Shown: positions 37,442 to 46,052 of the stretch, in pieces | Layout: the number at the start of each line of letters is the position of its first letter | Position numbering within the stretch: position 1 is the stretch's first letter | NCBI GenBank assembly: GCA_900766825.1 | Contig: CAAFWU010000063.1 | Coordinates: 56,495 to 120,494, forward strand | DNA from: Bacteroidales bacterium | Lineage (GTDB): Bacteria; Bacteroidota; Bacteroidia; Bacteroidales; Marinilabiliaceae | DNA: 64,000 nt | Direction of reading: 5' to 3' | Position numbers and translations under genes: made by a program | The notes under the pieces: generated by a model | Seen by the model: only the letters and a program-made list of their open reading frames with translations | What the model was told of the DNA's origin: nothing | Databases searched by the model: none

Positions 37442-38809
37442 ATGATAAACATATCGGAGGTCATTGAGACCAACAAAATGATAGACCAGGAAAATCTGGA
37501 CGTACGCACCATAACCATGGGCATCAGCCTGCTGGATTGCGCTTCGGCCACCACGGTGGACGCTCTGTGTCGCAATGTGTACGACAAGATTATGGGCAAG
37601 GCCGAGCATCTGGTCAAGACAGGCGAGGACATATCGCGAGAGTTTGGTATACCTATTGTAAATAAGCGCGTGAGCATAACGCCTGCGGCCATTGTGGGCA
37701 GCGGCATTTGCAAGAGCCCCGACGACTTTGTTAAGCTCTGCAAGACTTTGGATAATGTAGCTCACGATTTGGGAATTAACTTCCTGGGTGGCTTTAGCGC
37801 CATTGTGAGCAAGGGCATGACGCCTGCCGACGAGATGCTGATTCGCTCGTTGCCTCAGGCTTTGGCTCAGACGGAGCTTATCTGCTCATCGGTTTGCTTG
37901 GGCTCTACGCGCACTGGCATAAACATGGATGCGGTGCGTCTTGTGGGTCAGACGGTTAAGGACATTGCCATGGCTACGGCGGACCATGATTCGTTTGGCT
38001 GCGTTAAGTTTGTGGCTCTGTGCAATGCGCCGGACGATAACCCATTTATGGCGGGTGCGTTCCACGGTGTGTCGGAGCCCGATGCTGTTATCAACGTGGG
38101 TGTGTCGGGTCCTGGTGTTGTTAAACACGCTCTGACTCATGTTCATGGTGAGTCGTTTGAGGTTTTGTGCGAGACGGTGAAGCGCACGGCGTTTAAGATT
38201 ACGCGCGTGGGTCAGCTGGTGGCTCAGGAGGCTTCGCGCCGACTGGGGGTTCCCTTTGGCATTATCGACTTGTCGTTGGCTCCTACGCCAGCGGTGGGCG
38301 ACTCGGTGGCGGACATCCTTAAAGAGATGGGTCTGCAGGAGTGCGGTGCTCCGGGCACCACGGCGGCTTTGGCTCTGCTGAACGATCAGGTTAAGAAGGG
38401 TGGCGTGATGGCTTCGTCCTACGTGGGCGGCTTGAGCGGTGCTTTTATTCCTGTGAGCGAGGATCAGGGCATGATTGACTCGGTGCGTGCTGGTGCTCTG
38501 ACCATAGAGAAGTTGGAGGCTATGACTTGCGTTTGCTCGGTGGGTCTGGATATGATTGCTATCCCTGGCGATACGCCTGCCACAACGATTGCTGGTATCA
38601 TTGCCGACGAGGCTGCTATTGGTATGATTAATCAGAAGACGACGGCGGTTCGCATCTTGCCCGTGATAGGTAAGACTGTGGGCGAGGAGGTGAACTACGG
38701 CGGTCTGCTGGGCTACGCTCCTATTATGCCAGTGAATAAGTTCGACTGTTCGGAGTTTGTGAATAGGGGGGGACGAATTCCTGCACCTATTCATAGCTTT
38801 AAGAATTAG
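37442..38809 (+). CDS. UPF0210 (PFL-like, DUF711) family protein
   Basis: 455-residue cytoplasmic protein of the DUF711/UPF0210 family, distantly related to glycyl-radical enzymes such as pyruvate formate-lyase but without evident activating machinery here. Family blocks include DVRTITMGISLLDCAS, GIPIVNKRVSITPAAI, GGFSAIVSKGMTPAD, GVSGPGVVKHAL, FGIIDLSLAPTPAVGDSVAD and GLDMIAIPGDTPATTIAGII. The length is normal. Second gene of the ACT/UPF0210 operon; biochemical role unknown. Codon usage is GC-rich (35 of 60 bases are G or C at 38161-38220), which contrasts sharply with the island that follows. Confidence 0.93.
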   Translation: MINISEVIETNKMIDQENLDVRTITMGISLLDCASATTVDALCRNVYDKIMGKAEHLVKTGEDISREFGIPIVNKRVSITPAAIVGSGICKSPDDFVKLCKTLDNVAHDLGINFLGGFSAIVSKGMTPADEMLIRSLPQALAQTELICSSVCLGSTRTGINMDAVRLVGQTVKDIAMATADHDSFGCVKFVALCNAPDDNPFMAGAFHGVSEPDAVINVGVSGPGVVKHALTHVHGESFEVLCETVKRTAFKITRVGQLVAQEASRRLGVPFGIIDLSLAPTPAVGDSVADILKEMGLQECGAPGTTAALALLNDQVKKGGVMASSYVGGLSGAFIPVSEDQGMIDSVRAGALTIEKLEAMTCVCSVGLDMIAIPGDTPATTIAGIIADEAAIGMINQKTTAVRILPVIGKTVGEEVNYGGLLGYAPIMPVNKFDCSEFVNRGGRIPAPIHSFKN

Positions 38810-38833
38810 GGGACAGTTTGGGTCTTTACATAT

Positions 38834-38885
38834 CATCACACCCCTCTGCCTTTTGACTTGGGTCTTGGGCGGAGGGGTGTGGTGG
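38834..38885 (+). terminator. hairpin terminator after the UPF0210 gene
   Basis: CATCACACCCCTCTGCC (38834-38850) pairs over 17 bp, two of them G-U, with GGCGGAGGGGTGTGGTG (38869-38885). The following GGTTTATAATG is a poor T-tract, but the stem is very stable. Confidence 0.65.
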
Positions 38886-39234
38886 GTTTATAATGAATGG
38901 GGGGAATGACTATTGGGAAGAGAGGGAAATTTGATTGCTTATGAGTGGAGTTAAGATTAACTGGATTAATTAGATAGACCATATAACAGACTAAGATGAT
39001 GATTGGGTGCGCAGGGGGGAGATTCGAATTTGATTATTATTAAATAAGGTTAAAAAAAAAATGGATATGTTTAATTTGAGTTTGTTTTATAAATTTGGAA
39101 TAGGTAAAATCAAAATGCGAGAGTGATAGATATTCAATAAACGTATAAATCACTGTACAGCGAAAAGTAGAATTTCATAAGAACAATAAGGGTAAAACAC
39201 AAACCCAAATCTAAACAAACATACCTAAGGCTCT
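38886..39234 (+). other. AT-rich spacer before the TerD/tubulin-like gene cluster
   Basis: No gene or RNA recognised. A run of ten A lies just before 39061. A -7 candidate TAAATTTG at 39090-39097 is preceded by TTTG motifs at the wrong spacing; if used, the leader is about 130 bases. Base composition changes here from GC-rich to AT-rich, marking the probable left border of the cluster. Confidence 0.4.
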
Positions 39235-40608
39235 ATGCTATCGTTTGATAAAGTCAAAAAAGTAAGAACAAAAATATCAGTAGGCATCATTTGTGGAATT
39301 TTCGCAATCGCTTTGCCTTCCTGTCAGAAAATAACAACACCAGGTGATGTTAAATACCTAAACGACTTCCACAAAGCATACTTTCTTCAAGAAACGAATA
39401 TTCTATCAGAAGATAGTTTGGCATTGTATGTTGATTATTCGACATGCATTGCTGAGGGAATGAAGACTTCAAGATTTTATGAAAAGTTGGTTCCATCTTT
39501 TGTAGAAGCGACAAAGACGTATCATGCAATCAAAGGAGATGTGATAATCAAAGAGGAGCCAACGGACACCTACAACCGATTGCTTAACATTGAAGAGGTC
39601 AACTACGCGGATTTGAAAACCGCAGCAGAAGAGATTGTTGCAGGGAACACCGAAGCTGCACTTCTTACAGATGGCGAATACTACAACCCCACAAAGGGAG
39701 GAGCTAACCCCAACAATCCATACTTGACCAAAGCTTTCAAGACATGGCTTAAGAAAGGACACGACATATATATTATCTCTGAGCCCTACAAAGAGATGCA
39801 CAAAGGAATAGAGTATAACAAAAAACGTTTCTATTTCTTATTCACAGACTCTCGTCTCAAAAACAACATTTACGAACGTATAATAAAGACAGCATCTATC
39901 AACAGCTACGAAGGCATAGAAGAGTTCCACCTATCAGCTAACCACCCTAATATAAAAACTGACGAAACTACAATACAAGTCAACGAGTCTCTTGCCGCAA
40001 CAAGAGAAATACACGAAGGCTACGAGATTCAAGATTGGAGTATCAGCTGGAAATTCATTAACAACAACATTTTGTGTGCTGTTAATCCAAACACAGGTGA
40101 ACAATTAAAAAATGGAGATTTCATTGTTAAAGGAATGAAGATTGACCGCAATACTTTTGGAGGTTATAAAATAGAAGATGTAGACATAAAAGTGTACAAT
40201 ATAAATAATGCCTACATGAATTTTTATACTCAAATGGACACTTGCGGAAATGGAAAGATTGAGTTATCTGATATAACAGAAGAAAAACATTTCATGATAA
40301 TTGACCATAATCAATTTGCAAATGATGGTTCTGCCGACATTTACTTTGATGTCCAAAACTTCGACAACTTCTTTCTTAAAGAAGGCAACCCCAATAACTA
40401 CATAAAGATAGATTTCTTAATAAACAAAACAGAAAATGCGTTTTGCAAGAATGCTCAGATGTTTGAGTTTGAATTGTTAGGTCAGAAAGGCACAATCAAC
40501 AGTTCTGTTGTTACTAGTGTAGAACAATGCCTTGTGGACAAAGAATTGGAAGATAGAGTCAAAGAGGCTCCATTTTACACAATATATGTAAAGAGTAACA
40601 AATACTAA
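39235..40608 (+). CDS. lipoprotein with vWA-like motifs (cluster gene 1)
   Basis: 457 residues. A hydrophobic N-terminus (ISVGIICGIFAIALPSC) with lipobox LPSC at Cys 30 predicts a lipoprotein. About residues 60-185 look like a von Willebrand A-type Rossmann fold: LALYVDYSTC (Asp 67, Ser 69) could be MIDAS motif 1, and AALLTDGEYY (Asp 146) resembles the TDG of motif 3. The spacing is plausible, but the DxSxS is altered to DYSTC. The last ~250 residues are beta-rich with several Cys and no family I recognise. It ends 5 bases before the next gene, and vWA proteins commonly accompany TerD proteins, which supports the reading. Function unknown. Confidence 0.7.
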   Translation: MLSFDKVKKVRTKISVGIICGIFAIALPSCQKITTPGDVKYLNDFHKAYFLQETNILSEDSLALYVDYSTCIAEGMKTSRFYEKLVPSFVEATKTYHAIKGDVIIKEEPTDTYNRLLNIEEVNYADLKTAAEEIVAGNTEAALLTDGEYYNPTKGGANPNNPYLTKAFKTWLKKGHDIYIISEPYKEMHKGIEYNKKRFYFLFTDSRLKNNIYERIIKTASINSYEGIEEFHLSANHPNIKTDETTIQVNESLAATREIHEGYEIQDWSISWKFINNNILCAVNPNTGEQLKNGDFIVKGMKIDRNTFGGYKIEDVDIKVYNINNAYMNFYTQMDTCGNGKIELSDITEEKHFMIIDHNQFANDGSADIYFDVQNFDNFFLKEGNPNNYIKIDFLINKTENAFCKNAQMFEFELLGQKGTINSSVVTSVEQCLVDKELEDRVKEAPFYTIYVKSNKY

Positions 40609-40613
40609 TCTCT

Positions 40614-41003
40614 ATGAAAATCACCACACTACCAGCATTGCAACAATTGCAAAGCGAAACAATTATGTGGGCAATTATAATAGGTTTAATTGCTTTGTTA
40701 ATAGCATATGTAGCCGCTATTTTAGTAAACTATCAGGGTGGCAAAGATAGGTCATATGTAACCAGAAGGTGGATATATAGCTTGATTGGTATTTTTACTT
40801 GTATCGGCTACTTTGGCTATAATGATATATTCGTAAAGTCAAATATCAACAATATGGGATGGCAGAGTGAGTTTTCAGAAACGAACTTTGCATGCATAGG
40901 AATTATTGCAGCTATATACCTTATTGGTGGAGTAATTCTCATGTTCATACGCAAGAAAAATAAATTTGGAACAATTTTGCCTCAACGACTAAGAAACGAC
41001 TAA
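40614..41003 (+). CDS. small three-helix membrane protein (cluster gene 2)
   Basis: 129 residues with three predicted membrane helices: about 16-38 (TIMWAIIIGLIALLIAYVAA), 53-72 (WIYSLIGIFTCIGYFGYNDI) and 91-112 (FACIGIIAAIYLIGGVILMF), ending in a basic tail. No family recognised. It is tightly placed between the lipoprotein and the tubulin-like gene, so it may be the membrane anchor of the system. Its last codons and stop lie inside three tandem 11 bp repeats (see separate entry). Confidence 0.75.
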   Translation: MKITTLPALQQLQSETIMWAIIIGLIALLIAYVAAILVNYQGGKDRSYVTRRWIYSLIGIFTCIGYFGYNDIFVKSNINNMGWQSEFSETNFACIGIIAAIYLIGGVILMFIRKKNKFGTILPQRLRND

Positions 41004-41017
41004 GAAACGACTAAGAA
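40985..41017 (+). repeat. three tandem copies of an 11 bp unit across a stop codon
   Basis: ACGACTAAGAA occurs three times head to tail without change (40985-40995, 40996-41006, 41007-41017). Unit length is not a multiple of three, so changes in copy number shift the frame; the TAA in the second copy ends cluster gene 2. Confidence 0.95.
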
Positions 41018-41039
41018 TTAATAGAACAGAAAGAAAGAT

Positions 41040-42638
41040 ATGGCAAAAAAATTTTTCGTCTTGGGTATAGGTGGAACTGGTATGCGCTGCATAGAATCGT
41101 TGATTCACCTTTGCGCTATGGGTATGTTCGATGACACCGAAATACACCTTCTTGCCCTTGATACAGACAAAAACAACGGAAACTTTTCCCGTTTAAAGGA
41201 GGTCAAAGAGGCATATGTAAATGCCAAAGGCATTGATTCGGTTAAACGTGCTTGCTTAAAGAATACATTATTCTCAGCGAAAATAGAGTATTACGAATTC
41301 AGCCCAAACTATGAAAAAAAGAGCACATTCATGGATGTGTTCAACTACAATGATGCAAAACACAAAAACCGAGAAGAGGCTGATTTAGCAGATTTGGTCT
41401 TCACAAAGAATGTAGAAGATTTTGACTTGCTGCATGGCTATAGGGCACAGACCCACCTTGGCTCAATGATGATGTACCACTCCATCATTGAAGCTGCTAA
41501 ATCTAAATATGACAATGGACTAAAAAATTTCTTGAATGTTTTAGTTACGGAATGTAACAGTGGAAAACCCAAAATTTTCATATTGGGCTCTGTTTTTGGA
41601 GGAACAGGAGCATCTTCTATACCCATCATTCCCAAAGCATTGGGCGATGCTGCTAATATAGTGTCTAACGGTAGTTCTAACATATTGAGCAAAGCAGTTT
41701 TTGGTACTACTTTGCTCACGGCTTACTTTAACTTTAAATCACCAACGGCAGATGAATTGAAGAATGAGAAAGTCATTGCAACAAGTGATAAGTTTGCCAT
41801 GAACTCACAAGCGGCAATGATGTTCTACGAGGATGATACCACAGTAAAAAACACCTACAAGCGTTTCTACATGATGGGAACTGACGGACAAGGTTGGGAT
41901 CCCATGGCGCACCAAAAGGAAAAGATTACGAAAACAATCACTGGTGGAGAAAATCAAAAAAATGATTCTCACTTCATAGAGCTTCTCGCAGCATGTGCAG
42001 CCTTGGATTTTTATAACGATGAAAGTGTTGAGGGAGAAAAAGTAAAGACTGCAGAATACGTCTACAGAGCTATAAATGGAGACGATAAGCCTTTGGAATT
42101 CAAAGACTTTGTCAACACTTCTATAGAAAAAGAGTTTGCCAAGAAATTTGGTATGCTCATAGCAATGTCGTTCCTCTGCAACGATCCGAAAATAGACTTT
42201 GTGGAGAGTGTAAGAAATGGAAATCAAAGAATTGAAGGATTTGAAGGCATTGATGATCGTCAAGTTGTTTCTTTGAAGAAGTACTTCGAACTCTTCAATG
42301 TTAAACAAGATGGTGATGAACTAAAAGAGGGATGGATACATCAGCTAAACCGTTCTACTGGTAACAAATTCTTGTTCCAACAAAGTTTGTTTAGCCTTAA
42401 GACTATTAAGGATATGCAGAAATTCAAATGGAACGAAAATTTGTACAGCAAAGAGGGTACTGGAAAGGACTGGAAGTTCTCTATAGGTCTCTTTAGTTCA
42501 ATATTCGATACATTTAGGAAGTCGTTCATAAATCAGAATGAACACTCCAAGGGCTCTTTAGAAGCTATCCAAAACGAAGCAGAGAAATTGTATAAAGTAA
42601 TTTACGACACACTCTGCAAAATGTACCATATCAACTAG
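41040..42638 (+). CDS. tubulin-like GTPase (cluster gene 3)
   Basis: 532 residues that look like the Tubulin_2 type of the tubulin/FtsZ superfamily. The N-terminal strand and loop VLGIGGTGMRCIESL (residues 7-21) form the first nucleotide-binding turn. HLLALDTDKNNGN (36-48) matches the second strand with its Asp. IFILGSVFGGTGASSIPIIP (179-198) contains GGTGAS, the counterpart of the GGGTGSG tubulin signature (T4 loop). The long C-terminal half is helical and has no recognised domain. Such proteins are expected to bind GTP and may polymerise; this is inference. It is 36 bp from cluster gene 2 and 11 bp from the actin/Hsp70-like gene, consistent with one transcript. Confidence 0.8.
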   Translation: MAKKFFVLGIGGTGMRCIESLIHLCAMGMFDDTEIHLLALDTDKNNGNFSRLKEVKEAYVNAKGIDSVKRACLKNTLFSAKIEYYEFSPNYEKKSTFMDVFNYNDAKHKNREEADLADLVFTKNVEDFDLLHGYRAQTHLGSMMMYHSIIEAAKSKYDNGLKNFLNVLVTECNSGKPKIFILGSVFGGTGASSIPIIPKALGDAANIVSNGSSNILSKAVFGTTLLTAYFNFKSPTADELKNEKVIATSDKFAMNSQAAMMFYEDDTTVKNTYKRFYMMGTDGQGWDPMAHQKEKITKTITGGENQKNDSHFIELLAACAALDFYNDESVEGEKVKTAEYVYRAINGDDKPLEFKDFVNTSIEKEFAKKFGMLIAMSFLCNDPKIDFVESVRNGNQRIEGFEGIDDRQVVSLKKYFELFNVKQDGDELKEGWIHQLNRSTGNKFLFQQSLFSLKTIKDMQKFKWNENLYSKEGTGKDWKFSIGLFSSIFDTFRKSFINQNEHSKGSLEAIQNEAEKLYKVIYDTLCKMYHIN

Positions 42639-42649
42639 TATTCTGAACT

Positions 42650-45600
42650 ATGTCGAAAGCCTTACTTATAAAAAGTTATACCACTATAACTACAGGCACA
42701 CAGGGGCAATGGAATAAAATGGACCAAGCAGCATCATACATCAAAGGTATTCAAACTGGTGGTGTAGCTGAGGATGCTAATGCAGAAGTTATCTCTGCAA
42801 TGATTTCGGGTGTGCCCACACCATGGGCACGAACACGTCTCTTCAGATTTGCCTTAGAATCTGTTTCAAATAACAGTTCATCGAACTCAAACTCAGCCCT
42901 GAATCAATACTACGCAATTCTTCATAATGAATGGCGTGGCCTGTTAGCACTAATGGCAACTCGTCCAAATTACGTGCGCATTTCGAAACGATTGGAAATG
43001 AACGCCAAAGGTGAAGACTACAATAACATCTCCTCTGCCTTTGGAAGGATGTTGTTCGATGACAAGGATATTTGGAGCGATCAGGATGAACTTCAGAAGA
43101 ATCCTGACGCACAACCATTTATCCAACTAATCTATTACAAAGATCAATTGGTTGGCGGCACATCGCCTTTCACGGGTGTATTCACAGGTGCAGACTATTC
43201 CAAACTCGAAGGAATAGATGAAGTCAAATGGTACAGAAATGGGAAATTTGAAAACCCTACAGATTTTGATTTAAGTTCTGAAGAATTGCAAAAGATTTAT
43301 CTTTTCGTCAAGAACTTAGGCAACAACCTTCAGGGCTTTGAGCAGAAAATAAATCAACTCCGCGAAGAAGATAACAGAGTTGATTTGAAAGGCTTAAAAA
43401 ACTCAATAGGACAGTGGCTTAAAGAGTTAAAGGGAAAAGCAGGTAGTGGAACACTTAAGGATAAAGGTTCCATATCTCGGTTTAGTGGTTTTGATGGAGC
43501 CTTTAAGAATTTGTTCAGTTGCGATATTCCAGTCTATCTAAAGCCAGACTACACATTTACTTATGTAAGTGGTGAGGAGAATATACTGATTGGCGATATA
43601 GAGAACATTTTAAGCAAGGATAGTTATGTTTTGGGGTGGGGAGAGGACGCATCTGCAAACCCTAAGTTGTCAGAATCTCCTATATACTATTTGCAAATAG
43701 AGGATTTGAAAAGCGGAACTAAGTGCTACTTTTCAGTCCCCCTATCAGAGATGGGTATCGATGTATTCAAGAACCGATTGGGAGAACTACTAGAGTACAA
43801 CACAGGAGGAAAAAGTCGCATCAATGCCCAAATGAGAGATGGTGGCAATATCTTGACAGTCTCAATGACTTTGGAGATCGATGGGGAAGAGACAACCCTA
43901 AATACCAAAGACTACCAAATAGAATGGATGACAGACATGGGTCATGTTATCCTTTGGCCAAATTTTGTATCGGACAATTGGAATAAGTACTACTTGTATA
44001 ACGAGTTCACATCCGAATCAAAGAACAGATTTTACCCCATCTTTAAGTATAACAACAACATAGTGCGAGATGGGAAAGGAAATTTCTTGACTCAACGTTA
44101 CAAGCCAGATGCAACCGAAGAGTTAAACGTAGAGATTAAACAACTCATAAAGTACCCAGCAGGTAAAGTTGAGGGGCTGCCTAAGTATGATATCATTTCA
44201 GCCGACAAGCCAATCGAGGGCTTAATTGCTACAATTCAGGTTGGCGGTCACGAAGAGAATGCAGGTTTTCTTATGTTGCGCCATAGCATCATAAAGAATC
44301 TGACATCAAATGATACCAATAGCACAGCTGTTGTTGGAATTGATTTTGGTAGTAACAACACATGTGTTTACTACAATTCCAACGACAAAGGTCCAAAGCC
44401 TGTTGAATTCGAAAACAACAGAGCAATGCTTGTTGGTCAAGAGAACAACAACCGTAAAGCCAATGCGGGCAATGATGAATTGCTTTTCTTCACCAATTAC
44501 CCTGCAGATAATGGACAATTGAAGTCATGGTTGCATGAGCACGATTCAAACTACAATGTCTTCAATGAGTCAATGGAAGTTGCTGGTGGTGTGCCTGTCA
44601 ACCGTCCTAACGTAGTGGTAAAAGAGATGAATGAGTATGAAATCAAGACTCAAGCAGGAACTCTTCACTACAACATGAAGTGGTTAGATGACTCTAAAGG
44701 ACTCAAAAAGAAAGGAGCATACCTTAAGTCCATTTGGCTTCAGACATGCGCCTTCCTATATAAAAATAGGATTACACCAAGAGAGATCAGTTGGAGCCAT
44801 CCTGGCTCCATGATGGAGGCCGATGTTAACGACTACGATAAGATATTCAACGATTTACCCAAAATATTTCCTATCACAAACTGCAAAAAGCCTGTGATAA
44901 ATGATAGCTACCCAACAGAGGCAGAAGCTGTTTGCAGCTATGCATTGTCACAAAACTTTGGACTGAAGAGTGATAATTTATTCCTCGGCATCGATGTTGG
45001 AGGTAGCACAAGCGATATTCTCATCCTTGGTAAAGAAATTGGTAACCAAAATAAGAATACCTTATTCAGAGAGAGTTCTGTGCGTCTTGCTGCTGGTGTT
45101 TTCTTCAATGCAGTAATTAAGTCTGATTCTTTCCGTCGTGCATTGGTTAACTACCACGAGGGTCCACAGAAAACGGTGTATGTATCCAACATAGCTGATG
45201 TTCTGAAAGAGTCTAGCAAGGCACCATACTACCTCAACAACATATTCGACCAACTAAAGACTGAAGAGGATTATGAGACCTTCTACAACAGTATAGATGG
45301 CAATGCTAAGTTTGTGTTCACAATACCAGCCTACGTCACAGGTCTGCTGCTTTTCTATTCTGGTATGCTCATTGGTAAAACAATAAAGGATAGCAATTTA
45401 GAAAATATCAAACGAGTAGAAATTCTCTCTTTTGGCAAAGGTGGGCGCTTGTTTCATTGGCTGCTAAAAACAGCACCCAAAGCAACGAAAGAATACTACG
45501 CAACGTGTTTGAATACTGGCGTAAAATGCATTGCAAACATAGTACTTGAGGTGAAATATAGAGACGAAATAGCAGTGGAGAACAAAGCTGAAGTTGCCAT

Positions 45601-46045
45601 TGGACTATGCAACCCAAAGGAAGTTGAGATTAAGCACATGGGTGAAGAGAGCGATATCTGTGGCGAAAAGGGTGTTAAGTTTGTCAAAGACGATGGTAGC
45701 ATGGAGAGTTTGGAAACTGATACAGAGTTAACTGGTGACCGTTTCGTTAACGATATGAATCGTTTCGACTTCTCGAGCACAGAGAACTTTAAAAACTTTA
45801 TGGAGATATTCATAAACTTCGTAAGTCAGAAGACCAAACTCTATGACAATGCACAAGAACTGCGGGATGAGATTAATGACTTGTCTGGTAGGGTTGCAAG
45901 TTACATTGTCAACAACGACAGCGAGTATAAAAAGGCTAAAGAGAAAGCCAAGAGCGGTGGCAGTTTCAACTATCACCAGCCAATAATAGTAGCTGAAGGT
46001 ATCTGCTTCATCAATACATTAATTAGACAAGCGTTCAATCAATAA
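42650..46045 (+). CDS. large actin/Hsp70-fold ATPase with long N-terminal extension (cluster gene 4)
   Basis: 1131 residues. The second half is an actin/Hsp70-type ATPase: phosphate-1 motif VVGIDFGSNNT (Gly 563, Asp 565), phosphate-2 motif LFLGIDVGGSTSDILIL (Gly 780, Asp 782) and an adenosine-type motif VEILSFGKGGRLFHW (from 923). The first ~555 residues have no family I know, with aromatic, beta-rich stretches such as GHVILWPNFVSDNWNKYYLY. Such a fusion is far longer than DnaK (~640) or MreB (~350). No substrate-binding domain of DnaK type follows the ATPase core. It is 11 bp after the tubulin-like gene and 7 bp before the next gene. The role is probably to cycle on a partner in the same cluster, which is inference. 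Confidence 0.8.
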   Translation: MSKALLIKSYTTITTGTQGQWNKMDQAASYIKGIQTGGVAEDANAEVISAMISGVPTPWARTRLFRFALESVSNNSSSNSNSALNQYYAILHNEWRGLLALMATRPNYVRISKRLEMNAKGEDYNNISSAFGRMLFDDKDIWSDQDELQKNPDAQPFIQLIYYKDQLVGGTSPFTGVFTGADYSKLEGIDEVKWYRNGKFENPTDFDLSSEELQKIYLFVKNLGNNLQGFEQKINQLREEDNRVDLKGLKNSIGQWLKELKGKAGSGTLKDKGSISRFSGFDGAFKNLFSCDIPVYLKPDYTFTYVSGEENILIGDIENILSKDSYVLGWGEDASANPKLSESPIYYLQIEDLKSGTKCYFSVPLSEMGIDVFKNRLGELLEYNTGGKSRINAQMRDGGNILTVSMTLEIDGEETTLNTKDYQIEWMTDMGHVILWPNFVSDNWNKYYLYNEFTSESKNRFYPIFKYNNNIVRDGKGNFLTQRYKPDATEELNVEIKQLIKYPAGKVEGLPKYDIISADKPIEGLIATIQVGGHEENAGFLMLRHSIIKNLTSNDTNSTAVVGIDFGSNNTCVYYNSNDKGPKPVEFENNRAMLVGQENNNRKANAGNDELLFFTNYPADNGQLKSWLHEHDSNYNVFNESMEVAGGVPVNRPNVVVKEMNEYEIKTQAGTLHYNMKWLDDSKGLKKKGAYLKSIWLQTCAFLYKNRITPREISWSHPGSMMEADVNDYDKIFNDLPKIFPITNCKKPVINDSYPTEAEAVCSYALSQNFGLKSDNLFLGIDVGGSTSDILILGKEIGNQNKNTLFRESSVRLAAGVFFNAVIKSDSFRRALVNYHEGPQKTVYVSNIADVLKESSKAPYYLNNIFDQLKTEEDYETFYNSIDGNAKFVFTIPAYVTGLLLFYSGMLIGKTIKDSNLENIKRVEILSFGKGGRLFHWLLKTAPKATKEYYATCLNTGVKCIANIVLEVKYRDEIAVENKAEVAIGLCNPKEVEIKHMGEESDICGEKGVKFVKDDGSMESLETDTELTGDRFVNDMNRFDFSSTENFKNFMEIFINFVSQKTKLYDNAQELRDEINDLSGRVASYIVNNDSEYKKAKEKAKSGGSFNYHQPIIVAEGICFINTLIRQAFNQ

Positions 46046-46052
46046 AAATAGC

